Below, piece after piece: positions 1 through 12,551 of a DNA stretch of 51,573 bases. The notes beneath the pieces are model-generated. The model was not told the DNA's origin and did not search any database. It saw nothing but the letters and a program-made list of their open reading frames with translations. How positions within the stretch are numbered: the stretch's first letter is position 1; every line of letters starts with the position of its first letter. Origin of the DNA: Priapulus caudatus. Its lineage: Eukaryota > Priapulida > Priapulimorpha > Priapulimorphida > Priapulidae. Made by a program: the position numbers and the translations under genes. The stretch covers positions 143,226 to 194,798 of the forward strand of contig NW_014577500.1 in assembly GCF_000485595.1 (NCBI RefSeq), in the 5' to 3' direction.

Positions 1-3000
1 TGACAATGTGTGAAGATTCACGAATTGAGGGGTTTTTCACGGATTTTTCGGTGAGTTTGACGGATTGGCAGGTTTTTTTCAGCTACGAACACTCCCCGGG
101 TATAAGAGATGGCCCTGTGAAAATTGCATCCAGATCGCTTGGGCGGTTTGGCCGCCTATAGGGAAGATACATAGATAGATACATACATAGATACATACGA
201 ACTCAAATATATATTAGATTATATGTTACCGACGCCGTAGCAGTCGATGATTGCAGTTGTCGGCCCCCGCGCTACAGAGCCACACATTTATGATGGATGG
301 GGATCAAGGAGATGGACACAACGTGGATAGGTTCTGACCTCATGCTCAGTGGTTGCTAGGGGATGTCAACTCACGCATTAGTTCATGCTACGAAATAGTT
401 TAGCTCAGCATCAAAAATGATTGCAACAGATTGTTACTTACAGGAATGTGGTACACTGAGATTGATAGAGCAATAAGTCCTAGTATTAAGATATATATCT
501 CCAATTCCAGATAACATTTTTAAGAACACGAAACACGTGTTTAATTTTAATTAAAAATATTGCCAGCAGCGTCCCGACATGTCTAGCGTACAGTGCAGTA
601 AGCATACAGCCTCTTTCCAGCAGGCCTACAACTGTAGCAACTAACCAAATCAGTCTGTTGCTATCACGGATATATGTCATAACTCATTACATCGCATGAA
701 CGGACATAACAACTTATCTCTAGTCGATCCAACGGTAACTACGGAGCTACTTTCCTCGTTTCTTTGTAAACTGCAGTGCACAAGATCGATCATTTTTGGC
801 AAATTAGGCCTACTGCTGATATTGCTTTGTCCATTTTTTAACTGCACTCCCTCACTGAACCGCGTTTTCACTTAATTGTTTTTGGTCTAGAAAATCATTA
901 CAGCTTAAGTCAACACCCTTTGCTAAATTAATAGTGACAATGAAATCAATCATTCGTTGTTTCGTGGAGGCAACGATTAATTCGCCGTTGCTAGAGCTGT
1001 GCCTAAGCGCTGCTAAGCAAAATTGCAACCCTGACCTTCCACGTTAAAGGACAACAAATGCACTTTATAACGCATTACGGTCATGCAGTTCTACCTGTTC
1101 GCTAATAAAGCAACATGCTAAATTGACATGCCTGACCTAGGCGTGGAACTAAATTATTGCCCTTCTATTCAAAACTAACCTCCCATTTCATTTGTAAACA
1201 AATCAATACAAACTCGAGAGACTGACTGGCTGACGATGGAGGAATTAGTACAGATTTACAATGTAGTTTTATCCACGATAAAACAGCTGTGGATACAACA
1301 GCCACAGTTAAATCCGCTTTACGATCACTTCAAAGTCTAAGAGACTACGTGTTTGTGGCAGTGATCACGATTTTTATTCGATTAGAGCCCGTAAACATCA
1401 AATAAACTGCAAGAGAACATTCTCCTTGGAATTTAAACATTCAAACCCTGATACGGCTCATACACATTTGACCTACTATGCATACGCACATTGGGCATTT
1501 GACTGGTGTGCTACAGTCACATGGTAGATATTATATGAATGACATGAATGTCACAGCCAAATGTAGCACGCATACACTTTTGATGACATGAGTGTGGCAC
1601 AGCTGCGTTTACTAGTATGAATAACCTGCTATAGCTGGCAAATAAACAGATAACAACAACGATAATAATAATAATCAAATAATTATTTCTAGAGGGTTTA
1701 TCTAAATATTAACACACGTACACGGCCTTGATTAGCCATTTATTTGCTTTTGATTTGACATCTGGGTGTATTCTACAAATTTATGTACTAATAAGCAACT
1801 AAATAAGATCAGATATATATATCCTTCCAATATTTGTAGGCAGATGAATATCGTTTTCATTGCAAGCTGAAACTCAGCACATTATTCATTTTACTCACTG
1901 CCATCTTTTATCTTAAGATATTGAACTCAAGGTGGTGTCATTATTAATGCATGCCACAAATGCAATTTAGACAAGCAAAATACAATACCCAGTTGCCCTT
2001 GCCAACGTCATCAACATCCTAATTTTCACCGAGGGAATTGGTGGACACCTACATGCACTGCCTGAATGTTATTGATCACAAAATACGTAATTGGATCCAT
2101 AACGAATGATGTAATTGCTATGGCTCAATGCTCCCCATCTACCTGCTTATCCCGGCTGTAGGTAGCATACAAACACAGGCAATGCACGCAGTCTGGGAGT
2201 GGTATACCCCTAAATTGTTAATCAGTCCACCGAAACATACATGCATGTACATTGATTGTACATGTACGTTTATAATGAACAGTTTGACACATTACTAAAT
2301 TGATCTATCCGGCTCATCCAGATAACCACGCCCCCCTGGTTACCGCCGCTAGGTCGATCAAACCAGACTAGTTTATACGTGTATTAGACGTGTCTATGAC
2401 AAACTGTCAACTGAGACACTTCACTGCAAAGCATAATATTTTAGAATGTCCTACAGCAACAACGATTGGCTAAAGCTACAAGTCAAGCAAGCTAGATGGA
2501 CAGGCAATTACTAGTGCCGAGTTTACTTCGATTAGGGAATTACAATAATCAGCTTGACTTTCTGTCGGTAGCTACGTGAGCTGCTTACATACATTACCTG
2601 CTATGAGTATACATCTTGTAATGGCTTCTCGTGAAGATAGGCGCAAAGCTACAGTTGAGACGCGAGGTTATCTCGTAAAATAGACCAGAAATAGCTGTCT
2701 GGCAAGCATCAACTACATTCCTTTACATTCCATTCCTGGTTGATAATGAACCCAACTACATTCCATTATAAGGATACATGGAATGGTTTACATGGCACTA
2801 GCAACATAATGCTTTCTAATATAATGGAAAACATTTATGCGAAGTGCGAGTACCCATTGAAATATTCACATCTAGGCAAAGAAAAACCCAACACAACCTA
2901 CAACATAAACAATAGAACCTAACTGATGCTCACACACAAATTGGTTGGCAACTTTCAGACAGTCATGTTATCTGGTAATTATGCTGGAATTATAAGCACT

Positions 3001-3468
3001 TAGCCAAATGACTGCTACTAATTGTACAGTATTCGAACCAGAGGAATGTTAAATACGCGTACTTTTTAGAAAGTGTTTTTATTTAGAGTTTATGTTGTTT
3101 GTAAAGCCTATATATCAGGTGTCATCCTTGGTACATCACCGGCTAGCATTGAGCCTGTAACATCACTTGTGACCTAGGAGTGGATGGAATGTGTGCTGAG
3201 ATGCATCGCAGCAGCGAGTGGCAGTGTTACTGATACCACCGTGGGTGTCTTGCAAGTAAATGTTTAATGTATGATACGAACCCTAAAACGTGGACTTGCT
3301 TGTCTACAAATGTTGCAAATAGTGAGCATGTGCCGACATCAAGGGAACGTGTCTTTGGCTCGAAATGTTTGTGAAGGTTACCTTAAAATGTTTATACACA
3401 TCATGTGCTTATAGTTATATGCACACTTACACTCATGGTGAGTGTACATGTTTTTGAACCAGTCCTAA
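1..3468. other. AT-rich stretch without a recognisable gene
   Basis: I see no coding region here. Open frames are short, lack splice context and resemble no family I know. The only structure is a GATA/CATA tetranucleotide microsatellite at about 165-199 and a short ATA/AAT run near 1,660. It is presumably intergenic or part of a long intron of a gene outside the window. Confidence 0.6.
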
Positions 3469-3825
3469 GGCCAAACAAAAAAATAGGTGTGTTTCCTATT
3501 GCATCGAAAACAAAAGTAGCGTAGGTAGGTAGGGATTTTTTTTTTTTTAATACAATTCTAGTATTCTACAGATGTTTGCTAATTCGACATCTTACAGGTT
3601 ATAAATAGGATTCCTCGTTTGTATTCTGGTGTAAAGTGGTGTATAGGTGGGGATAAGTTAGTAAGCAAGTCCAGAACATGTTTGTAGTAAATAATCTCAA
3701 GTTTTGTCTGTCAGATTTCAAATTAAACAACTTTTTCTTTTTTTTTGGAAAAAAAGTTTAGGGTCGGCCCTAATAATCTAGGGACGGTCGGTCAACCGGA
3801 AACACACCTATTTTTTTGTTTGGCC
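3469..3825. mobile_element. MITE-like element with 28-bp perfect terminal inverted repeats
   Basis: The 28 bases at 3,469-3,496 (starting GGCCAAAC and ending GTGTTTCC) recur as an exact reverse complement at 3,798-3,825. The 357-bp interior is AT-rich with homopolymer runs and no coding capacity. Perfect long terminal inverted repeats around a short non-coding core are the hallmark of a non-autonomous DNA transposon. I see no clear target-site duplication, so the superfamily is unassigned. Confidence 0.75.
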
Positions 3826-4368
3826 CAATAGTAAGCCCTCTATCATTGGATGATTTTGTTGCTGAATTCAACCTGGTCATTTTAACATGATTATTATATC
3901 CGGAGATGGTTCTTTTCCACAATGGCAATTCCACTGTTAGCAATGTGAAAACCGAGAGCTTCTCGCCTCTTAGCTAGCAATGTAATGTGTTTATGATTCT
4001 TGCTCAGCCAGTGCTTTGGGGAGGGTAGTTTCTAGTTGGAAGATACACTCCTTCTGTTGTTGCATATGCTACACACATACTCACAGGGTGGTTAAGCTTA
4101 TAATACTAATTGTTTTCCTGAATTCTGTCAAAATTAAACATATTACCACAATGATATGAAATAATATTATATCTACATCAAAAATGCCAAGTGCAGACTG
4201 GTGATTTTGCTTATAACAGCAATTTCTATTGAGCTGTGATGCAAATTTCGCTCTGTCTTGATTTAGATCAAATCTTGTACAAACAACTCTATTCAACATA
4301 AAGAAGCATTCAGTGGGAAGCCTACAGCATGATAGACCTAATGCACTCACGTGTGAAGAAGATATAAA

Positions 4369-4428
4369 CAACAACAGCAGCAGCAACAGCAACAACATGA
4401 ACAACAACAACAACAACAACAACAACAA

Positions 4429-4474
<46 letters not shown>
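4369..4474. repeat. AAC/AGC trinucleotide microsatellite
   Basis: About 105 bases of (AAC)n with a few AGC and ATG interruptions at the 5' side. Translated either way it gives poly-Asn or poly-Leu open frames, which I treat as repeat artefacts, since no flanking coding signal or splice site supports them. Confidence 0.9.
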
Positions 4475-4475
<1 letters not shown>

Positions 4476-4614
4476 TATGTTTTAATTTAAGGTACGACCA
4501 AATGCATGCCATAAAAGTGGCTGCAAATAGGAATGTCAAATGAAACCAATCAACCTAATTACAATTGTTAACTGAAACAAGGCCACGATACTAGTCAATA
4601 GTCAAATGCAATAC

Positions 4615-4868
4615 CTAGATACAATAATGTAACCCAACAAGAGTAGGGCTACAACGCGAGCCTATTCTTTTCTTTGGAGGAGCCCCTGAGTAATTCACTC
4701 AGGGCAGTTTTATGGTGCATTTTTTGAAACTACAACTTCCAAACTGGGTTTCACCATAAAACCGCCCTGAGTGAATCACTCAGGGGCTCCTCCAAAGAAA
4801 AGAATAGGCTCGCGTTGTAACCCTACTCTTGTTGGGTTACATGAATCATTATTGAATATTGTATCTAG
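4615..4868. mobile_element. Long near-perfect fold-back (MITE-like hairpin)
   Basis: Bases 4,629-4,717 are nearly the exact reverse complement of 4,752-4,840, leaving a loop of about 34 bases. The pairing continues outward less perfectly: CTAGATACAATA at 4,615 faces TATTGTATCTAG ending at 4,868. The high arm identity suggests a young insertion or one kept by folding. There is no coding capacity. Read through, it would form a hairpin of about 90 bp in RNA. Confidence 0.8.
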
Positions 4869-5582
4869 TCAATACCCAGCAATGGGTAGAGCAGATTAAA
4901 GTAACCTGATGAGATAACAGTATTAACACTAATGAATGGTCAACACTGACACTCAAGGGGTCGTTGTCGTATCTAGTACTACAGATATGTACCCGAGGTA
5001 CATATATGTATACACAAAGTGTACCACACTTGTACTACAGAAGTGTACCCTAACCATACCTCATACTACTACTAGTCATAGTCATATAAAAATATAAACA
5101 TAATAGTTAATACTAAACAACCTAAAAGTAAAACTCATATCATATGGCTCAGTCATATAGCGGCCGCGTGTCCTAAATGGAGTTACGTCACTGTACTATT
5201 ATTACTACTACTAGTACGTATCATTAGTGGGAGTATTGGCATGACCCATGGCTGAGTGATGCTTCTTGCTGCCCGCTGGAAATGCAGCCAACAAACCAGA
5301 CACTGAGTCTGAGTCTGAGACAGAAATCAACTGATCAAGTCATGACTGACATTTTTTAAACATCCGTGTTTTAAACAGTGACAAGGGTGGATTTTACTCT
5401 AGATTTTTATCATGGGTATATATGGTATATACGTTACCTCAGATGATATGAAGACCAGAGAACCAGGAAGTATATAGCTTGTTTCTCCGCCCGTTCTTGT
5501 GGTGAAAATTTTGAAATCAAACAGTCAATTCATTGTGCCTAAAGCCGTTTGATACAGCAAATTCTATTAGCGGAGCAAATTC

Positions 5583-5640
5583 TGACGTCAGCGGTACATC
5601 CGGGAACTCGCGATAACATGGCGACTATATATGTGTAGGT
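5583..5640 (+). promoter_or_regulatory. Possible promoter and first exon with a consensus CRE
   Basis: A perfect cAMP-response element TGACGTCA lies at 5,583-5,590. It is followed 28 bases on by AACATGGCGAC, which resembles a YY1-type initiator. A short open frame from ATG at 5,618 reaches TAG directly before a consensus donor GTAAAT at 5,639. GC content rises locally. This looks like a TATA-less promoter with a 5' exon, but no linked coding exon could be shown. It might serve the PHRF1 gene that begins further right, or an unrelated transcript. Confidence 0.3.
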
Positions 5641-6186
5641 AAATTTTGCACAAAAGATAACGTTTTCACTATCTTTTAAACTGTGCTGTTTGTATTATGT
5701 ATATTTGCGGCGTTTATCTGTTGTGTAATCTTGCATGTTTTTTTTGTAGATATATTTATACAAATAACCTGGGTATATGGTTTGTAATGTTATTAAGACG
5801 TCTTAAAAAGTTGATCATTGATGGCCGAAGCTGAGCAGTGAGCGTAATGTTACCAGACAAGAGAAGAGTATGGGTCTCTGTAGACTCCGACTGTAGTTCT
5901 ACCCGTGTAGTCCTTCGCTTCTGCTTCGGTGCTACACAATCCACAGTGCTGGTAGACGACATTGGATCTTTGCAGCATGGCAGGCTCTGCTAGTGTAGGT
6001 CATGATGCAATAGAAATATAAGCTAGACAGCAATAAACGTCCTGACTTAGACTGCGACCCTCGAGTCAAGTGCAACTCACTGTAATTTTCACAGATTGTG
6101 CTGTTTATCAAACGCAGAGGAACCAAACGCACTAATAGGCAGCCATGCCTGATTTAAGTTGCAGCAGCGCTAGTAAGGCTCATTGG

Positions 6187-6421
6187 GTCTATGTCCCCCA
6201 GGGTACTATCGGAGGGTACCCTGGGTACGGTTCGATATATCGGAACGTACCCTGGTAACTATCTGATATGGTCAGGGTTAGGGAGTAGGCATGGGCGACT
6301 CCCGTCGTTAGGAGTAGGACGAGGTAACGGTCTCGCATAGCTTAGATAGTACCAGGGTACGTCATATATCGAACCGTACCCAGGTGCTAATCCGCGCGAT
6401 AGTAACCTGGGGGACATAGAC
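6187..6421. mobile_element. Fold-back element with arms of about 75 bp
   Basis: The left arm begins GTCTATGTCCCCCAGG at 6,187. The right arm ends with the matching complement at 6,421, and both arms carry a GGTACGGTTCGATATAT core with small differences. The centre (about 6,265-6,345) is unpaired and GC-mixed. It sits immediately upstream of copy A of the PHRF1 5' region. A truncated copy of its right arm lies at the same relative place beside copy C (21,379-21,428), so the element is a fixed neighbour of the gene start. Confidence 0.7.
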
Positions 6422-9400
6422 TCTCAGCGCTGTAAGCAGTCTAGTCAGTTTGTCATGGCGGCAGAGGATTCATGCCGATTCCTTCCGCTGAGGTTAGTAT
6501 AGAGGGTTCGCGAATTTTCAAATTATCCACAAATGCAATGCCGCCGCCATGTTGTTCCAGTAACCAGTTCAGTGCATGTACAAGTACATTTGAGCAAACA
6601 CACTTGTTCTCTGGCTCATTTTTAGTTTCGCCTATTAAGGCAATCCATCACTAACGACGCTACTCGGCCTTGCGCTGTTGTCAACTTCAGCAATTACGTA
6701 TCAGAGAGACCAACACAGGCTTTTGTAGGCTGCTAACTGTGATCACAACACAAGAAAGTGAGAGAGACAAGGCGGACCACAGAGCGGCTTGGGGCATTTC
6801 AATAAAAAAGCATATGCTGAATAAACACGAAATGTATTTACTATCAGATGTCTTAATGTTTCTCTACTTTCTTTGCCTATATTGCCGATAATACCTGTAA
6901 CCATGGCCGGTCAAATGCCGCTCTGCAACACAGGTACACGGCGTAACACCGCCTGAAGACGCACGCACGGCGGCCCGCTGCTACAGCATTTACACTTATA
7001 ATACATATATCTGCCGGCTCCAGTAGGCAGCTGTTTGAGTGGGGGTGGTGATTTCTCTTGGCACGTGCAGGCATACTCTACATAAATGGCCCCGAGGCAA
7101 CATGTGAACAGAATCACCAAGGCCCGGCTTACAATTAGCAGTGTGCTGACAATAATGCCTGGTCCCATATTCTCTCATCGTGACCCATGCACGGATAGAG
7201 AGCATTGTATAATCAGAGACGGGGTGCATCAACACATGCTCGGATAACGTTGATGGAACTCTCAGCTGCTTCACATAATAAATGAGACTTGATACATCCA
7301 CTAACCCCAACCGCAGAATCAGTCCGATCGTAGGCATCCAGGTTTTTTGTTAGTTCTGGAAAAAGTCCGTTGAGAAGTATAAAATGGACTCGGCTGAGTG
7401 TTAGGTAGTCCAGATTGCACGAGATTCTAATAAGTACGTGATCGGGCCACAATTCTTGTTCCCACTCCATTCTCGCATACGGCCGTGCTTGATTTCCCAA
7501 TGCACTGCAATTTTCTCGAGGACTTAGCGTGCTTTGGGCTACGTTGTCTAGTGAACAAACAAGTACTGTCCATACTATGTACACTTCAGACAGTTGTGGC
7601 AAATGTGCATACACCAGATTTATAAAAAGCTGCCGTTTGATAGCTTAAATGCTAGTACAAAATCGGTTGGGAATTTCTGAACACTATCGCCGATTTAAAC
7701 AACTCAAGTCCATGATATTGGTTGCATGCAATCTCCCAATCTGCTACTCAGCAATCGCCGACTCTGCGGCAACCTCATCAATGCTTCTGACACTCTCCAA
7801 CCCACGCTGCATAACCTGCATGCAACACCTGTAAAACTGTGGTCTGCACAATCATGCGAACTTAAAGCACCCCACACGACGACTGGTGTAAACCTGTCTG
7901 CAAAACCGGATCACTTACTGCTAATAGAGATTTACTATTAATAAACTATTCGTAATGTACAAATCTATCGATTGTAAAACTCGGTACGCATTGCGCATAT
8001 CGGTTAACAATGTCGTTCGCAATTCTTGGAACCAGTTATGGCCGCGGCGACGGGATTGTAAGTAAGATGCTATTTTTAGTGCAAGTCTGTGGAATCCCTG
8101 TATAGCCTTGTAGCCAGAAAGCAAAGGGCTTGACGAGTAGAGCTAGGGCTCTGGGTTGACTGATAATAGGTGGCATACAATGATCTTAATCTGTACATCA
8201 GAGTATTAATTGTAAAGATGGCAGAAATCCATTCCTTAAGGAAGGCTGGCCCTGTTCTTAGGCTATATGGTTGAAGAGTCCTAGATTGGACTCTCCGTAC
8301 TATTAGTATGTCAGCTGATAGAGTTCAGGCATCAGGCCCAGTATGAATTTTCGTTGTCAACCAGGCCCTAATTTCTAGAAGTTTTATAGCTGAATAGGCA
8401 ATCATTTTTAGCAAGCCATAAATCGGCAGAAAGGGGAGGGGGAGAAAGAGAAAATATAACCCGTAAATTGCTTAACACCTAGCCGCACAAAAACATTGTA
8501 AACACTGTGACTTGAAGTTAGAAGGTAACCACATAATAGAAACGGGTGTATATAAATAATTTCATTTCATCCTTAGTGTGTGGTTTTCCATTCATGATTC
8601 AACCTGTTTGAAGGATGAACATCTCAAATGTTAGAGCAGACTGTTTCATCACATCTCTCACGAGCGGGTTCGATAATAAAGAATCGCTTGAGCGCAGAGT
8701 TGAGTTAATCGTCCCTCAAATATAAACAGATAAAAGGTGCTGCACACCGTTATGTTTTGCCATGCAGATGCGGTAGCTAACTTGATGTTTTCTTTCAGGC
8801 ATTAATTAAAGGTGCACCACGTCTCGCGTGCTTCGTATCAAAGCCGCAGAACCTATCTTCTTACTTGCGATTGGAGTGTAAATCGGAGGGCCGAATTTGA
8901 TGCAGTCCATATTGTGAGCAAGGATGAGTTCGGACAACCACTTGGCACACAAAAAAGATGCGCGAAGTGATAGAGAGCGACTCCGATCGATGAATGCCAG
9001 GATGCAGGACGAGGACGTTCAAACAGAATCACCTCCTGACGTGGGAGGTGATCGAGCCAAGAAGACAAAGAAAAGGTACCTGAAACTTGAGCGAAGAGTC
9101 TAGTGAGAACTCTGAGGACGAGGAAGCAGAGAGTGGAAAGGCGAAGAAGAAGAATGACATTGAGGACGACGACGATAGGTATCCAGCATTCATTAGTTGT
9201 CGATTAAATTAAAAAACAACAACATGCATATATACATCATAATTTGCTCTACGCATACCAGCCTTTCAGTGCCTCAGAATGAGCCGATTGGCTGGAACTA
9301 AAGAATGCATAGATTTCATCTTTCACTATCACAAGTCTACAAACAGCGTAGAACGTGGTTCATCCTTTAATAATTGGCATTTTTTAATTTTGTTTCAATT

Positions 9401-12400
9401 CAGATGAAGGTTAAGAATCGGGTAATGGTTCGGAAAAGAGAAGCGGCACACCGTCACGACCGCCCGCATAATGCTCAAGAAACCCTGGTGATGTTCGGAG
9501 CGTAGCAGCTGAAGAGCGAGCAGGGTGGTTGAGAGAGGGTTGACCGGTGTCCTGTGTGCCTGGCGCGGTTCGATCATCAAGCACATCGGCACACTCCGGA
9601 ATCGTTGTGAATCACAGCTTTCTGCTTGGAATGTCACAGATCGTTGCCCAGGTAGTGGGTGGGCAGTGTAAGTGGTGCACTGGTACCAGTGGGACACCAT
9701 ACACGTCCCCGTGTGATCACGTTTCTGCCGATTTCTATTACATAGCAATTCATGCGAGGAATGGTACACAGAAGTTAGGTGGTACTTCTGATGAGTTGCA
9801 TCTGTGCAGTTCTCAGTAGTTCCGCCAGTGACTGATAACTAGCAAGTAGTGTATGTCCGTGTGTGATGCTTGTAATATAATCCGCGCAAGTTTTTGAAAT
9901 CTTTGCTTGATTCTTGCTGCTTGTTTTTTCTACAGAATCTGACACTTGTCGCAGTAGACAGACAAGTTTTTCATCTGATATGTTGCAAAGTACACAGCCT
10001 TTGAATGGACCTATATTAAGAAGGTGCGAAAGCAGTGGTTAGTGTATCAGAACGTTGGCTTACAGCTTACGTAGTTAAGCCTTCTTACTGTCACCTGTGT
10101 TGTTGCTGTCACCACACGACCAAAACCACCACATGACGAGCAACTACCACCATCACCAGCACCAACGACTACGCAATTTCTTTGAGTCAACGATAGTCAG
10201 TCTTCGATTACTTGCACACATCAAAAAGCCCTATGTAGATCAATTTGCCTCTCAAAGCACGGCGTTTGAGATTTAACTGCCATAGCTTGATTCACACTGC
10301 ATATAGTAGCTCTTATTCAGCTGGATCATTAATTCAATTAATAGTATGCTGGTCAGCTGGTAATTGTACACTGTCTAATTATCTACTTCTCCCTTGACTC
10401 TGATAGATCACTGGTCAAAGACAGGCACGGAGCAGATCCGGAGGAGGATGAATGATCCAACCTACTGGCGAGTTGTGGCGTCGGTGTGACCGGGAAGATC
10501 GACTCCTACTCTCGTGACGGCTGTGAACCTTAGGTAGACAACCGCTTCCCCATTTCATCTCAGAATCAGATACCCAGTCGTTCACGGCTATGCAGTTCTT
10601 CATTGGGATTGTTAATTCGCCTGTTTGATTTGCAATCTATTACGGCATGTGTGTTGTTTCGACGCCGCAGTGTAGATTCATGTGGGCATACATGTGTTGT
10701 GTACCGTGGAAATTTTTAAACCAGCTTTACGGCGTAGGTTTTTGCGTGGGCTTGCTAATCAGTAACTTGTTACCGCGTATGCTCTCTGTAACAGCAGTAC
10801 CATTTGGAGTGTCTGGATCCTGCCGCTTCTACGAGTTCTTCTAGACGAGTGGTTTTTGGGTAGACTGTCTTGACGCGTGGCCGCCGGAAGGTTAGTGTTG
10901 AAATGCTGCAATTTCCTTGCAACGCGAGTGAGAAAGTTGGCATGTGATGCAATTCTGAGTTGCTATTGACCTGTGTGTAGGTTGTTTATGATGTTCGTAG
11001 AAATGCTTGGTAGATGTTTGTCTTGAAGGCTTGTTGTTGTTCTGTAACGTTGTTTGGCTATGGTCAGGATGCGTCAGATATAATCTCTTTTGAAAGTAAT
11101 TTAGTGTCACGTTAGTAAAGCCTAATTTATTTCGTGATCAATGTCATCTGAGATTGATGTGCTGTGAACGCTTTTTCTGTTTTTGACTTTACTATCGACT
11201 TCAGCATCGCTCATGCTGTTTGAAAACGTTTTTGGCACTGTTTTTAAGACGAGCTACAACAGGTGACCCGATTAGCTTCAGGGATTTATCGATGACGTGC
11301 TTCGAAAACGTCCTCTCCCGCCTACAGGGTAGAAGTTATGCCAATGCTGCTGTCACCTCTTCCTTGAGATTTGGCTTCATTTAGGATTTGCACAATTGTG
11401 ATGAAATGGCAAAGCCATAAGCACTCCATATCACATTGTTTACAGTGCTTTCTCTGAATGACATTTGTTTTCCAGTCATCAGTAAACAGTTTTTGGGGAA
11501 TATCGAGTTCCTTTCGAGAAAAATGAAAGTAATATGTGAAATACAGTATGACCTTAGAAAATGCAAGTCCTATGGCCAGATCTTACAGAGAAGAGTTGGA
11601 AGATGGAAAGCAGCAGGAGCATCATGCATCTATAGTGTTTGCTTGGGTGTTGGCATTTACTCGGTTCTTGAATTTTCCAAGCTAAGTTGTGACGCGGCAG
11701 TGTGAAAGCACGTAATGTACTAGCAAGCCCTATGACTATGTCCACGCAACAATGAGCGTGTAACATTTGTGTATGTTGCACAATTAACCTGGTGTGTGTG
11801 TGATATTCCCTAGTAGGTGCCTGGCCTGAATACTGAATTTGGAGATGAATAGCTTATTGAGTGGTTAACATCAAAGCCCTTCATCCATCAACGAAATCAA
11901 CAAACACAACAAACTAATATCATGCATGACATTGGAATGTGAACATTTAAATGTAACAATTCCAAAATCGTTTACACAGTTGAGTCTATCTACTCTTTAG
12001 TCCGCTTTGCGTGATGTTTGGATATTGCTGGGCGTGAATCTAATTGATATCGAGTTATCAGGCATGTCGCATTGCCGTGGTGAAACTTCGCACGCACATG
12101 CATGGAGGCTTCGCGTTGCTGTCTAACAGCACGTGAGTTTCGCTCTGCAGACGTTATCGGTGGACGAGGAGGAAGAGGTTTGCGGCAGAGGGCGCCGCGA
12201 GGCGACGGTGGGAACCGCAGCGGGTGACCGACGCACGACGACTCAGGCGAGCGGTTCGCAACTCGGCATTCGTGGGCAGGACTACGAGGGCAGTGTGCAG
12301 GAGACAGGAAGCGTCCGCATCGTCCAGGGAGAGATATACGATCCGGAAGACGAGCGACGACGACGAGGACGAGGAGGAGGAGACGAGAATATGAGATCTA

Positions 12401-12512
12401 CGTTTCGTCGGGAAGGATGAGTGTTAATTACTACGGTAGGTCTTCGTTCGACGTCCTCGTGCGTGCTAGCGCGATCGAATTCCTCCTTATATAATGATAT
12501 CTAATTAGATTA
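6422..12512 (+). pseudogene. PHRF1: Copy A of the PHRF1 5' half, broken by indels
   Basis: This is the first of three versions of one segment. By comparison with the clean copy C, exons fall at 8,924-9,178 (acidic N-terminus), 9,404-9,651 (first half of the RING), 9,936-10,023 (end of the RING), 10,407-10,533 and 10,795-10,890 (PHD finger) and 12,151-12,435 (basic/acidic). Every exon has single-base insertions or deletions that break the frame, and the introns show the same error type and density. A decaying paralogue would not usually show equal damage in both, nor almost only indels. I read it as uncorrected long-read gap fill of the same locus as copy C. It ends directly at a 25-N gap. A possible upstream non-coding exon starts near 6,425 and ends at a GTTAGT donor about 6,494. 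Confidence 0.75.
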
Positions 12513-12537
12513 NNNNNNNNNNNNNNNNNNNNNNNNN
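12513..12537. other. Assembly gap of exactly 25 N
   Basis: A fixed-length 25-N run separates copies A and B. Some long-read gap-filling programs insert this size when the fill is as long as or longer than the predicted gap. That fits copies A and B being two reads through one locus that were never merged. Confidence 0.95.
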
Positions 12538-12551
12538 ACTAGTTTTCTTCT

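Noticed and set aside
4081-4543. Poly-Leu (minus) and poly-Asn (plus) open frames
   Set aside because: Both are readings of the (AAC)n microsatellite with no splice or promoter context.
5756-5962. Minus-strand 68-codon frame starting MSSTSTVDCVAPKQKRRT
   Set aside because: The start looks gene-like, but no convincing downstream exon, homologue or promoter could be shown, so I do not list it as a gene.
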